A stretch of 64,000 nucleotides of DNA from Balanoglossus misakiensis (GCA_040954595.2 CM082589.2:1488001-1552000); one strand, 5' to 3'; positions 21,940-34,204 are shown, counted from the first letter of the stretch. Notes: generated by a model from the letters alone, not told the origin. Numbers and translations are program-made.

Positions 21940-24900
21940 ATGAAGAATATGATTGGAAAAGATATTGGTGTGGAAGTTGTCAGTGATGACAGTTTGGTCA
22001 AAGATGTTGTGGCCAAAAAGATGGCCCTTCATACCCTAGAGGTAAGTGACGACGACCGTTAAAAATAGAACACTTTCATCAAATTTATTATCTGAATTGT
22101 CAAATGAGTTATGATGTCCATATGGTAGAAACTGAGAAAAAATTCCCTTGAGCAATTTGAGCTTTTATAAAAACCTTACGCGATGCTTGTTGAATCTGCA
22201 TATCATTAATCAGTTTCTAGCGTTTGATGTTTATTTTCCCCTTACTGAAATGCTAAATTTAAAGTCGCAGAATTCATCAAAGGTGCTCCTTTTTGTGGTT
22301 TGCAGGACAAAGATGAAGCTTTCTTTGTGTTGGACCTTGGGGATATTGTACGAAAATATGAAAAATGGAGGGAACTGCTGCCTCGAGTGGAACCTTTTTA
22401 TGGTAAGTTAACATATTGTCTATAAAATTTGAGAGTATTTGCAGAAAACTAGAAGAGTTGCTACTTTCTCTTGAAAATGTGTCATGTCACTTATTCTGAT
22501 GTTTTCTTTTTTTGGTCAATAGCTGTGAAGTGCAATGAATCCCCTGCAGTACTTCAGGTCCTGGCTGGTTTGGGAACAGGATTTGATTGTGCCAGTAAAG
22601 TAAGTACAAAAGTTCGGGTTTATATTTAAAAATTACTACAGCACACTGGTGGAGTTGTTTTGAGTTTAATGAATAACTTTAGCCACTGCATTCACTATGC
22701 AGGATATTTATTAGGTGTTGTATATCACGCGACATACGGAAGATGTAAATTCCATTCCAAGCATGTCTGAAGGGCAGGAATCGCCCTGACCCAACTAAGC
22801 GGGATAGACCTACATTTTATAAGTCAAGGCCATAAGCAAGTACATGTAAACAAATCAAATTGACCTGGGACCTATGAAAGTGTGCATTAGTGACATATGT
22901 TGCCAATCTTGCTAATAAATAGTGATCAATCTGTTCCTTAACTTTTGCGAAAACAGTTATTACATGTTTATAAAATTATCGTATTTTCTCTACAGAGTGA
23001 AATCCAAACAATGATTGACATGGGAGTGGAACCATCTCGGATTGTGTATGCGAATCCCTGTAAGCCAAACTCCCATCTGAAGCTTGCTGCTCAGAAGGAT
23101 GTCAGTTTGATGACGTTCGACAATGAAATGGAACTTCACAAGATAAAACGCATCTACCCTAATGCGAAGTAAGTGTTGTTGTCAACAAATAATTGACGTC
23201 GGATACCTTTGCAGAAGCGTGGCTCTTTCCAATTCTACAAACTCTGCAAGACACAAGATTTCTTTCCATTGATTGGATGGTTTTCCTTTCATTTTCCAGA
23301 TTGGTGTTGCGCATCCTTACTGATGATTCCTCTGCCCAATGTCAGCTAGGATTGAAGTATGGATGCCACCCACACCATACGCCCCACCTACTCAAAGTTG
23401 CGAAAGAACTTGGACTGAATGTCGTGGGTGTCAGGTAAGCACATTTCAGTATCAGTACAGCTTTGCTGGGGTTCATAGTAAATCTTGCAAAAGTTGAGAC
23501 AATGGTCTTGTCCAAATATTGGCTTTTGTGCCGAAGGCCTGTTCACCATTGTCAGTCGATGATCACCTGTGTGTAATTTTCCATCACACCCAACTCACAA
23601 GTCTGGGTTTATATTTGACTAAAGTACATATGGTACGAGTTATATAACACTCTAAATGTGTTTCATAATTGTACTGGAAAATGTAATGTGTAATGGCTAT
23701 GATGACAACTTGCCCTCATTGATAAACTGGTGAAAATAACAGCACTAGATCCTCATAATATTCTGAGCCAAAAACTGAACTAAGATTGTGTCGTGTAGTG
23801 TTGCAGTAGCCAAGATATTGGAGGTTTCATTATTGATTGCTATCGTTTTGTATCTTGGGCAGCTTCCATGTTGGAAGTGGGTGTCGAGAGGCCACAGCTT
23901 TCTCTGAGGCAATCCAGAGTGCAAGGATGGTCTTTGACTACGGAGAACAGCTGGGTTTCAATTTTGAACTGTTGGACATTGGCGGTGGATATCCTGGTCA
24001 AGTATCGGCTTCAATCACATTTGAAGAGGTAAGATGGAATTGCAAATCGTTCACTCTAATTTTTGTGTTTGCTCGTTCAGTTAGGCAGAGCTGAAGTGGT
24101 GTAGTGTCGAGTTTTCACCATAAATTGCTCTGTTTTCAGATTTTCATAATGTTATTCTATATCATTGCAGATGGCAGTTTGCATAAACCAGGCCTTGGAA
24201 GAGTACTTTCCCAAAAGCTGTGGTGTTCGTATCATTGCTGAGCCAGGCCGCTACTTCGTAGCATCTGCGTTTACACTGACTGTAAACGTCATTGCTAAAC
24301 GCACTGTTGCAAGAGACATCAAGACCTTTGATGTGCCTGGAGCAGAAGGTTGGTATTCAAAAATTACATCCTGCCTCGATGTTCCTCTAATCAAGCTTTC
24401 TTTTGTCAGCCAGACAGCAGATCACGTCCTTAAGGCAGATTGACGTGATGTTTGAGTGGAAACTGACATTGTAGATTGTACCGGTCAAATTTGAGCCGTT
24501 ATGAAAAAGTGCATTCAGATATCGTGTCCTGTATTCTATTTCTGATCAAGACTGACGTTCACTTTTGTGTTCTTCTCAAAGATGTTAATTATTTATGTTC
24601 ACCTTTTCTGGACTTCTATGAACATGCGTCATCAGGGTGTCAGACGCAATTTCCTCTTTATTCAGCACGGGTACTCGTGCTGTAAAATGAAATGCACAAA
24701 AGCCACGTTCGTCACTGGAAGGATGTTTAGATGTCAGTCTGAGGAATGTTTGTTTGCACTGAACTCAAAGGGCTATGGCAATCTTTGATACTGGTAATCG
24801 TAAAGACTCCATGGGCTGTATTAAAAATGAATATCCATTCTGTTACAGATTTAGTATCCAACACCGTGGCACCAAGTCAAAGTGATGAGCCTGCGTTTAT

Positions 24901-25881
24901 GTACTACTGCAACGATGGAGTTTACGGTTCATTCAACTGTTTGCTGTTTGACCATGCTTCTGTGAAACCGTCTCTCATCAAGGTAAATATATCATCATAG
25001 GGTAATATTCAGTTTGTCATGATGTAGGAGTTTACTCTGCATTACATCATTCGGTGTGCATTATTGCAGAAATTCTTTTCAAGAAATTGTGCATATTTTG
25101 TGAAGCCATACTTGAGAAAATATGAATCTGTTTTAATTTCCAATATTCCCGACTGATTGCAGAAGGTGGATGCAGAAGCACCAAGATATTCCTCGAGTGT
25201 CTGGGGTCCTTCCTGTGATGGCTTGGATCGTATCATGGAACATTGTCTGCTGCCTGAACTTGATGTTGGTGATTGGATTGTATTTGAAGGTAAGCAGAGG
25301 ACTCTCTTTATGCATGCAGTATGAAATGGCTATGATGACATCTTGCCCTCATTGATAAACTGGTGAAAATAACAGCACTAGATCCTCATATATTCTGAGC
25401 CAAAAGATTGTGCCATGTAGTATGTACAATTCACACATGGCAGCTATTTTCATGGAAAAGGGTTCTCTCCATTATAATACAAGGTGCTCTTTTTCCATTT
25501 TCAGACATGGGTGCCTACACCATGTGTGCTGCGTCCACCTTCAATGGGTTTCCAAAACCTATATGTTACATCATGGCCAACGAGTCAGTCTGGTAAGTGA
25601 TAATTTATCGATCAGCTTAACATTCTTTCAATGTCATTATGGTTATGTGCCAGAAAGACCCTTACCATATTAAGTCTTTACTTACCATCTGCCTTTTCCT
25701 TTGCAGGACATTCCTGAAACAACTGTTACCGAAGGAAGACAGATTTCAACCCACCAACATGGACACTGAGATGGCTGCTGCCTGTCCTACCATGAAGAGC
25801 GGTTTGAACCAATCATACGCCGCCTCTTGTGACCTCCCTCGAATGACAAAGACACCCATTCCTATTGGGCCAGATTTTTGA
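21940..25881 (+). CDS. ODC1: Ornithine decarboxylase
   Basis: A PLP-dependent cytosolic homodimer converting ornithine to putrescine, the first step of polyamine synthesis. Eleven coding exons: 21940-22041, 22306-22402, 22523-22599, 22996-23168, 23300-23434, 23863-24028, 24171-24348, 24849-24982, 25163-25289, 25505-25592, 25707-25881; 483 residues with all phases matching. Catalytic residues are intact: Lys69 Schiff base in FYAVKCN, His197 (SFHVGSGC), Gly235-237 (DIGGGYPG), Glu274 (AEPGRY), Asp332 ([10 protein letters not shown]), the active-site Cys at 372 in [10 protein letters not shown] (human Cys360), and the Tyr in DMGAYT. It is therefore an active ODC and not an antizyme inhibitor. About twelve extra residues lie between 300 and 360. 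The tail ([13 protein letters not shown], then [10 protein letters not shown]) resembles the PEST/degron tail of vertebrate ODC. Start: first ATG after the 21873 acceptor; no upstream ATG in that exon. Confidence 0.97.
23693..23799 (+). repeat. Intronic duplicated block, copy 1
   Basis: About 100 bp in the ODC intron between exons 23300-23434 and 23863-24028. It is nearly identical to 25326-25420 in a later ODC intron, differing by a few substitutions and short indels. Shared core includes TGATAAACTGGTGAAAATAA. Confidence 0.9.
25326..25420 (+). repeat. Intronic duplicated block, copy 2
   Basis: Direct-orientation partner of 23693-23799, placed in the ODC intron between exons 25163-25289 and 25505-25592. 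Confidence 0.9.
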
Positions 25882-26440
25882 CAGCTCTTTAGAACTTAGA
25901 GGTTGAACTTTGACCCATCTTTTTGAATATTTATAATGTACAACCTGTCATTACTGGGCATTAGATCATTTAATTTATTTCTGATAAGATGCATTTTAAA
26001 ATTTCATCACTACTTTGAGTTGGTATGGAATTAAGGGTTTGAAATTTTTTACCCAATTATATTTCAAATCGCAGTTGAAATCTCACTGAAAATACAAGGT
26101 ATACATTGGAAGCTGTTTTCTTAATGATCATGAATTGGTTAAAATAAATTCGCACCGCATCGCGCAGAACTTTGGGTAAAATGATATCTATAGTTTTGTC
26201 AGAGTTCATATAGTTGTGCAGTTACTGTACAACTGTTTGAAAAAGTGACATTTTAATCACTGATTATTATAGAAAAAAAAACATGGAAAATTTTAACATG
26301 AACCTCATTACCTGGTACACTTCTTACTGTACCTTTCGATTCAATCAAAATCTACAAGCTTGTTCATGTAAATTTGTTGCTTTTGACTTTTAAAAGTCTT
26401 TGAGATTGCATATTGTCATGTCAATAAATAGTTTGAGCAT
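25882..26440 (+). other. ODC 3' UTR
   Basis: Non-coding sequence after the ODC stop, with AATAAA hexamers at 26143-26148 and 26423-26428. The second is followed by T/GT-rich sequence and is the better candidate for cleavage. A DR1-like element (TGAACTTTGACCC) lies just after the stop codon at about 25904-25916. Confidence 0.5.
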
Positions 26441-27649
26441 GTTTCTCATAAAATTCAGTTTTACTTTTGTCCATTGGCATTATTGTAGTTCAAAGTTCAA
26501 TCTACTCTGTTGGTTTATTTTAAGAAGTGGAATATCTCTTTATGATTAGGCATGCGATTGGGGAATGTCGTAAACATTACATTTTATTTGGGTGATCGAT
26601 CACCTTCCTACTGAAATACGCTGACTTCATTTTTTTCAGCTGAAGTCGCAACCTGTATGATGGTATAAAGCAACTTTCATGGCAATTTCATGTGTGACCA
26701 AAAAGAATATTGACTTTGACCCTTTCAACTGCCATTCAAGCGAAAACAAGCTGCTATGATTCTGTAAAGAGTTTTGAGCTTTTTAAAAGAAGCAACAGAA
26801 TACAGCTGTACAAGTTATTGGCATTATATGGTACATAACATTTTCATTGCTGACATAGTAACTGTAATGGATTACTCCTGAAACTTCCATTTCAAGAATT
26901 TCTCAATGCTTGTTCATTATGTTGACATTCGTGGCAATTAAAACAAAAGTTACTCTTGTATACTTTGCTGTTGAAGTTTCTTCATTACATACACAACGCA
27001 GGGGTTGAGCACGAAATACCAGCCATATATTTGAGGGTGGGGATGAGTTTGTACACAGTAATTCAACTGTACAGTTTATCAAGAAATTTAATTACAGGTA
27101 GATAGAATGCTTTCATAGGGCAATGTTGCATGAGTATATTTAGACTTGAAAATTACAAGAGTTATTTCTGGTACAATTTTATGCCACATAAAGCTTGCCT
27201 ACCTGCAAATCTGCAAACTTGATTGAAAGGTTCAAGGCAATAAACCCTGCGCCAATAACAACGTGATTACAAACCATTTTCTCGGTTGGGTGGTTGGCGG
27301 CGCTCGTTCACAAACCATAGGCGGAGCGATTTTATGACGTTTGTTGGTAAAATTGACATATCATGAATTGAGGTAAAATGCACTATTCACTTAAATAAAT
27401 TCAGTAATTGGAGTTGCAAAAAGGTGAAATTAAGGCGTCCATTTGACAAAATTTTCTTTCAGAATGATCGATGCCATCTTACAGAGCGAAACAAGTTGGA
27501 CTACTTTTTTCACACTTAGTGCATGGATACTAGTATTTGAGTGGTGAAGTTACTGTTGATTCCGGCGAAATCATAATCTATTGCATCGCGTGCCATTTCC
27601 ACTGTTTGTATCCCTTTCCCCTGAAAAGTACAAAATCAACGACACCAAT
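26441..27649. other. Intergenic region and KHDRBS promoter/5' UTR
   Basis: No coding exon is seen. The last 400 bp before the KHDRBS start codon are richer in CpG (around 27290-27340 and 27560-27600) and should contain the promoter and 5' UTR. No TATA box is obvious. Confidence 0.4.
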
Positions 27650-30063
27650 ATGGAAGACACAAAGGTTCTCGACCTCCTGTATAAAGAGAAAGAAGAGTGC
27701 GACAAAGCTGGTCTGACAAATGCGTCGAAGCTGGTTAACGAAGGTGAGCAAAAACAATCAACATGGCTTCTTTTGTCTGAGATTGTCATGTGTCATGTTA
27801 TCACTTCGAAATAATTCATTTGTACACGCCGTATAGCTTTGAAACACAAGGAAGTGATCCTTCTTACTCGGTTACTGCGTTGGTTTATGTACATGAAGAG
27901 AACGCTTTGCAAATTCTGTGCAAATCCCCGTTTAAATAAATAACTCGAAGACGCGAACCGAAAAAGAAAATGGCGGACACAAGATGGCGGCCCACGTGTC
28001 AACAAAACCCTTGTCTATTTCAGGCTACATCACACGAGTCCTGATCGTCGAGAATATTACACCAGAGCCTGTTTAATATTTGTTTTGCTCAACCCTTGAA
28101 TTGTATTCACAGAGATGAAGAAGATACAAGATTCAAAGGACCCTGAGAAAATGAAATCAAAGTTTTTGGAACTGACCAAAGATAAACCATTGAAATTAGT
28201 TGAAAAGATCGTGGTTCCTGTCAGAGATCATCCAAAGGTAAGTCTGAAACTAGACAATTGACTGTTTTTAATCCTTTTACTCCATTTCCCTCTGTAGAGG
28301 TCCAACATTACTATAAAAACAATGGATTTGGACCAAGCCAAATAAAGTAATAACTAAATATCCTCTTTTGCAGTTTAATTTTGTTGGGAAGATCCTTGGT
28401 CCAAGAGGTAACTCGCTGAAGCGATTGCAGGAAGATACAGGAACTAGAATTACCATCTTAGGAAAGGGGTCAATGAGGGACAAGAACAAGGTAAGTATCT
28501 TCTTTGATTCAAGAGTCTAATCTGGACAGTTTGCAGATTTGTTAGTAAACAGATATGGGTTCTGGCAGTGTTTGTACAACTTTCTTTTTGACACTTAGGA
28601 AGAAGAACTGAGGAAAGAAAATTCGTCCAAATATGCTCATTTGCATGATGATTTACATGTGATGGTTGAAGTATATGCGTTGCCTGGAGAAGCACATACC
28701 AGAATGGGATATGCACTTGATGAAATCAAGAAGTATCTTGTCCCAGTAAGTATATGTTTTTGATATGCAATTTCCCACAGAAGCAGTATAACATTTCCCT
28801 CCTTAGAGGCCCATCCAGAATATTGTCTTCAAATCCATCCACAAATAATTAAATTATGTGTCCAAATTTCAAGGTGTAAACAGTGATTTATAATGTTTAA
28901 TGTCTTTACAGGATAATAATGATGATATCAGACAAGAACAGTTGAGGGAACTTGCTGTGATCAATGGGACCTTGGATGCGCCCCCAAGTGGTCGAGGTCG
29001 AGGAATGGGAGGTCCGGGTGGTCAGGGAGTTCGTGGACGAGGAGGAATGATGGGTCGTGGGGGGATGCAAGGACAGAGAGGAGGGATGGGGATGAGAGGG
29101 GGGCAGTCTGGTCGTGGGGGATCAATGGGAGGGAGAGGAGGGATGGGAATGGGAGGAGGAGGGGGTGGTGGTATGGGAATGGGGGGTGGCGGTGGTGGAA
29201 TGGGAGGGGGAGGAGGTGGTATGGGGGGTGGGGGTAACATGGGAATGGGAGGACAGCGAGGAGGTCAACAGTATGATAACACTGGTGGAGCCAGGCAGTC
29301 TCAGATGATGGAACAAGAATCCTATGTAAGTATCGTGGCAAGTGTTCCGCAGCCAGTTTCTTCATCTTGCATATGGAACTTTTTACAACCAATTCATATG
29401 TTGAACCTGTTGGTGTATCGCTTTATGTTTTTATCAATGAGGACTGATAGGGTTTTCTATTCCAGGGATATGATGAATCTTACGGTAACCAGGGTTACGG
29501 GCAGTCATATGATCAGTCGTATGGAGATAACAGTGGGTAAGTAATGAATTACTCTTGTATGAGTAATTACAAAATTGATCACCATTGAAATTTCAACAAT
29601 TTTGGACATTTCTTCAGTGTTTGCATTCTGAGATAATTATGTCCGATGCATTTAATTTGTCGCTGTTGCAGTACGGGTGAAGGTTATTATGAAGACTACA
29701 GTTCAGCTGGTGGTGATGATAGCTCAGGATTTGGGACTGGTGGCTATGGTAAGGAAACTGCATAACTATTTCAGAATCGGTGTTATTTATTTTAGCTGCA
29801 TACATGAATGAATAGATCCCAGATAATACAGACCTAACATGCATACCAAGAAACAGTCGTAAGTTTATTTCTGTTTGATTGACAAGTAAGAACACTGGAA
29901 TGAATGATTTGATTGATTGATTGTTGCAGGTGGTGGCAACAACCAGGGCTGGGGTACTGGAGCAGCAGCCGGGGGTGGCGGTGGTGGTGGTGGTGGACCC
30001 TCTCGTTTCAAATCACCAGGCATGAAACATGGAGTGGGAAGGAGCCACCCCTACCGATTCTAA
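27650..30063 (+). CDS. KHDRBS: STAR-family KH RNA-binding protein (Sam68/SLM, KHDRBS)
   Basis: A nuclear RNA-binding adaptor of the Sam68 type that binds U(U/A)AA-type motifs and controls splicing. Eight exons: 27650-27743, 28113-28237, 28374-28490, 28599-28745, 28912-29325, 29466-29536, 29672-29748, 29930-30063; 392 residues. QUA1 dimerisation region (about 3-45, [11 protein letters not shown]), then a maxi-KH domain (about 66-165) with [20 protein letters not shown] including the GPRG loop at 82-85 and [21 protein letters not shown]2 follows. The rest is an RGG/GM-rich low-complexity stretch with poly-glycine (about 190-285), a YG/YD-rich stretch ([20 protein letters not shown]), and the C-terminal nuclear-localisation signature ending SHPYRF, matching YREHPYGRY of Sam68. 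Exact relation to KHDRBS1, 2 or 3 cannot be set; an undivided invertebrate ancestor is likely. No proline-rich SH3 ligands as in mammalian Sam68 are seen. Confidence 0.95.
27967..27998 (+). promoter_or_regulatory. YY1-like pair plus E-box in KHDRBS intron 1
   Basis: AAAATGGCGG and, 14 bp on, AAGATGGCGGC (a perfect YY1 consensus) are followed by CACGTG at 27993-27998. Closely spaced YY1 sites just inside a gene are typical of housekeeping promoters, so this could mark an alternative or downstream promoter. Confidence 0.5.
28271..28340 (+). repeat. Degenerate copy of the TTAACCCTTT element
   Basis: In KHDRBS intron 2. It shares the 16-mer TCTGTAGAGGTCCAAC and a following CAATGGAT...GGAC segment, in the same order and spacing, with the terminal-repeat element at 62960-63052. 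Its own ends are eroded. Confidence 0.6.
28985..29280 (+). repeat. GGN-repeat coding minisatellite in KHDRBS
   Basis: A purine-rich, GGA/GGT/GGG-dominated tract in exon 28912-29325 encoding RGG, GM and poly-glycine runs. The long C-rich antisense frames over it are by-products of this composition. Likely length-variable between individuals. Confidence 0.8.
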
Positions 30064-33000
30064 AGTAAGCTGAAATGTTTTTTTTTTACAAAAAAAAACA
30101 TACAACTGCCTACAGAACTAGGATACCGATACACCCAACAGAAATTGCCATCATCATCCCTCCATAACACTTCATGAACTTTAAAGCTTGTCGATTTCCC
30201 TGGCATTGTGTAATTTCCCTTAACGAGAAGACATAAAATAAGGCTGAAAATATAAAAAAAATACTTAAGACCATCCATAATAGTGACTGAGATTTTAGTA
30301 CCGTCATAAAAACCATGGAGTAGGCATGTCTGAAAGAAACCACTTGGATTATGTTTTAACTTAATGTTGAAAGTTGATATATTGTAGTACTGAGAGAAAT
30401 AAGTGACCAGAAATTTTATATGTATTTTTTATGAAAGAAAGTTTGTTTCCAATTTTGTAGGGTTTAATAGTTACCACGTTTTAGTGTAATGCTGAACTTG
30501 TCTCTCAAAGTAAATCCATGAACTGACCTTAAAGTATATTTGTAAACTTTTATAACTGTTGTTAATTAATACTTACCACTGATGTGTATAATCTTATTTC
30601 TCATTCAGGTTAAAAGTGTTCTAGCCAAGAATATGAACATTATAAAATCTTAAATATTATACAGGTGTAAGCGATACGGTAAACATTACATGTGATAGTG
30701 ATATCTAGTAATAGTAGTGAAATTAGTTCATATATATTTGCTAGTCCATTCTTAACTTTATTGTTGACTGACTATATTGTGTGCAACTTAAAGATGATGT
30801 CAGATTTACATAATCGCTAAGTTCATAAACCTTGTATATCCAGGCAGTCTCCTTGATTGTCACTGTTTAGGTATTCCATGTCAAAATGTAGTCATTTAAA
30901 CATAATTTGCTAAATGTGTTTAGAAATGTAACAACAGGAAATAATGTCTGCGTGAACTCGAGTTGTATAAAGGATAGGCCTAACAGAACGTGAAACTGCC
31001 ACACAGTTATAATGTGCATATTTTATGTGTTATATAATTTGCTTTTGCATGGGACTGGAATAAAGACAGTGCTTTGCACCTTTTTGCCATGATGTTGATT
31101 TTAGAATATATAATTCATTTTACAATTGCCTTTTCACATTTTAAGGTGGGTTCTCTATCCTGTTATAACGACCCTAGAATCTTGTCCTTTGCATCTGACT
31201 AGACAAAGTTTTTTTAGCTTCTGAGGATGAATGTTTTGATATAAATAAATGACATGTTATATTGTATTATGTAAACAATGGGTGATGTTTGCTCTTTGAT
31301 ATATTTTTGGGGGTTGGGGTTACCAGTCTTTGACCTTGTGGGATTCCATTGAATTGATTCAAAATGTTACTCGAACGCCTTTTGTTCTCATGTGGTCTGG
31401 TTTCAAATTTGGCATGAGTAGCTCCAAAAAAATTAATGATCTGTAACATTTTACAAAGGCTTGTTGTTACAGTCATAATGCTTTTAATGTATGTATACAT
31501 CTTGCAGTGCTTTGTAACCACCAAAGCACTTCACAATTCCGTTTTAGAAGTAAAAATCAAAGATAACCACTACAGCACTGTGCCATGAACATTGCTAGTT
31601 CGTACATTCTTTCTAACCTTGCAATATGAAAGAAGTTACATAGTAGAAACCATTCTTGATATGCATTAACATAGCCTTTTGCATCATCTGAAATATCCAA
31701 TAGACAGGCTGAATTAAAAAGGTGTAAACCTGTAATGAGATGCATAATATGGCACAGAAATGTGTACATGTGTGCTTTTACTATAAGTGGTGTTTGTTAT
31801 GTAGTAATATGTAGATGGACATGAACTGAATATGCTGCTTTTTAAAGTGCATTAAACCTGTTAATATGGATGCTGTAACCCAATGATGATCTTAATACGC
31901 CCAAGAAGCTTTGCCCACAAGGCTATAAGATGTCCTTTAAACCACAGCTATGTACAAGAAGAAATAAATGGACTTTAAATATACAGCAGTTACATATTCA
32001 GGTTACAGACATTTTAAAAAATTCATGAGGCCAGGTACCAGGTATAACTACTGAAAGGTAATGTACTCTTTTATAATGGTATTTTTCATTTAAACATAGT
32101 GTCGCATGTAATGTCAGATATGAACAATAATATTTTCCCCTATGATACATGTTATTTTTAATTGTGTACGGTACTTCACAAGCATAACCTAGGAAAAATA
32201 ATTTCATCTTAGCAAAATTGCTTATCCAAATTCAGATTTAATTATCGTCCATCTTAAATATAAATTGAAGTTTTTGCTCAGGAAAGTAATTTCTATTCAT
32301 TAAAAACTTGAATTTTGACAATAATGCTATTGGAAAGCCAATCACACCTGATTGTAAACATAACCCTTTCACCACCATACTTTGATACGACCACATTGTT
32401 TTCAATGGTTGGGTTGTACCATTATGAATATATTGGGGATGAAAGGGTTAATGAGAAGGGGATATAATTTGGATGTATGTGTGACAGATTGTATTTTTGA
32501 CAGTGGATTTGTGAAAAATCTTATGACATTTTGAATGACGAGAGTTTTCATCATTGCATTATTTCCATCTCACTATTGTGGTCTTTTATGTTACTGTTGT
32601 TGTCTTTGATTCATATTCATGTAATATGTTGGATCATTTCAACTACACTTGCAAGTTGAAACGGAAACTATTTGCAACGAACTGTGGAAACCATAGATGC
32701 AAGATGTGTCCAAAAATGGCCTCAGATTCTGTTCAGATATTGTTCTCATAATTTAGTTCACAATGTCCTCCAAACCAAAGAATACCACAGGCAGTAAAAA
32801 AATACAAGACTGATGGTGTTTTCTTCCGTTTCATCCCGGGTACAATCAAGGGTCAGTTTTATAAACTGCTAACTTGTCCGTTTTTCTCTAGGTAACCAGT
32901 GAAGGAATACAAGTGACCTGCCTTGGAGTGCACCACATGTTATTCATCAAAACCATTGACAAAGAATTATGAACCTACAGGTATGCTAAGCAGGGAAATC

Positions 33001-33945
33001 CTGTTCTCTCTCCTATCACTTGTATTTGTATCCTGCTGGATTGAAATGTGATTATTCATAACTTGGAAAAACGTAGGCTATTATTCAAAATGTGATATTG
33101 TCTTGTTTTCAAAATGGCTGGCGTTTTGAATACTTGATAGTGATGTTATATGGTGGCCATTTTGTTACAGGACCACCAGGCTAGGTTGCAAGACCACTGG
33201 ATTTACAACGATACTGGTCCTTGCCATCATGAGGAGGAACTAATGTACTCACTCCTGGACTTGCACAGGTAGATAAAATTTAAGTTCTATTGCAGAAATA
33301 TTTTCTGGTGAAAAAACCTTCACATCCTGAACAAAGATGCCAGGATACGATCCATTTTTAAATCACACTCACCTTGTCACATTTTCTTCCTTTACAGGGT
33401 AAAAGTGATCAGCCATGTTAGGTATGGTGGATTATAGCTTGCCACGAACCATTGGTACAAGATCCAGTCACATCAGCTGTGATGACTCTATTGGTTTTTA
33501 CGAATGTAGATTACCAGGATTTTGCCTAAGGACTTCATGCTTGTACAATTTGTAAAGGTCAGCGAAACAAGGGAGTGTTTTATTAAAAGATTTCCTGAAA
33601 AGTGTTTGAATGTACATTGAAGCACAATTATGTAAAGCGATCAGTATGTGAAGTTTTAAAATGAGACCCCAAAGGCTGTTGATTTTAATGTGTACATATA
33701 TCTTCAAATGATGGATCTTTTGTAAGTGGTACAAGTCTTGTAACTTGCAGATATTTTATTTGTTAAAATGAGACTGAGACATTTTATTGCCATGAAATTT
33801 TGTTATGTAACCTTTCTTGCAAAATGTCAGTTCAAACACTATGTTGTCACGTTTTTAGGGATATTTGATTATCATAATTCATATTTTAACTAGTGAGATG
33901 TATATGTGCAATTTGATTTTGTAATAAAACTGACTTGTTTCACAT
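30064..33945 (+). other. KHDRBS 3' UTR with apparent spliced and unspliced forms
   Basis: The stop codon TAA is followed at once by a good donor (AAA then GTAAGC at 30065). Downstream are three segments with strong acceptors and donors: 32892-32980, 33171-33268, and 33398 to about 33945 with AATAAA at 33923-33928. None carries a conserved reading frame. Earlier AATAAA hexamers at 31059-31064, 31244-31249 and 31963-31968 would serve an unspliced form. I read this as a 3' UTR that can be read through or spliced; a separate non-coding RNA is the alternative. Confidence 0.45.
32361..32450. mobile_element. Short terminal-inverted-repeat element (MITE-like)
   Basis: A 90-bp element with perfect 11-bp terminal inverted repeats TAACCCTTTCA / TGAAAGGGTTA, extending imperfectly to 16 bp. 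It has no coding capacity. The same termini occur at 62960-63052. Confidence 0.7.
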
Positions 33946-34204
33946 GATAATATTTGTGTTGTATGTTTGTAATGAGGTCGTGCGATTTTCAAAATGGCGT
34001 CCATCAGCTGAAAACCATAGCAACAACGGGGAAAAAGCCATAGAACGTCTGAAATAGGTTTATTCATTAGCCAAATGGTGTAAAACTAATATTAAATTTT
34101 TCAGCAGATAATATTTACTATTTTGACAAATTTCAATGTAAGAGTGATTTTGTCGGGCCGGGCGTCCGCTCCTGTGACCTAGACTACGACTGTGGCCGCG
34201 ACGT

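Noticed and set aside
28961-29392. Long antisense Pro/His/Ser-rich frames opposite KHDRBS
   Set aside because: They are the complement of the GGN-rich coding repeat and cross verified exon boundaries.
32892-33480. Partial open frames in the KHDRBS downstream exons as an alternative coding C-terminus
   Set aside because: The KHDRBS stop precedes the junction, and the frames end in early stops without family similarity.
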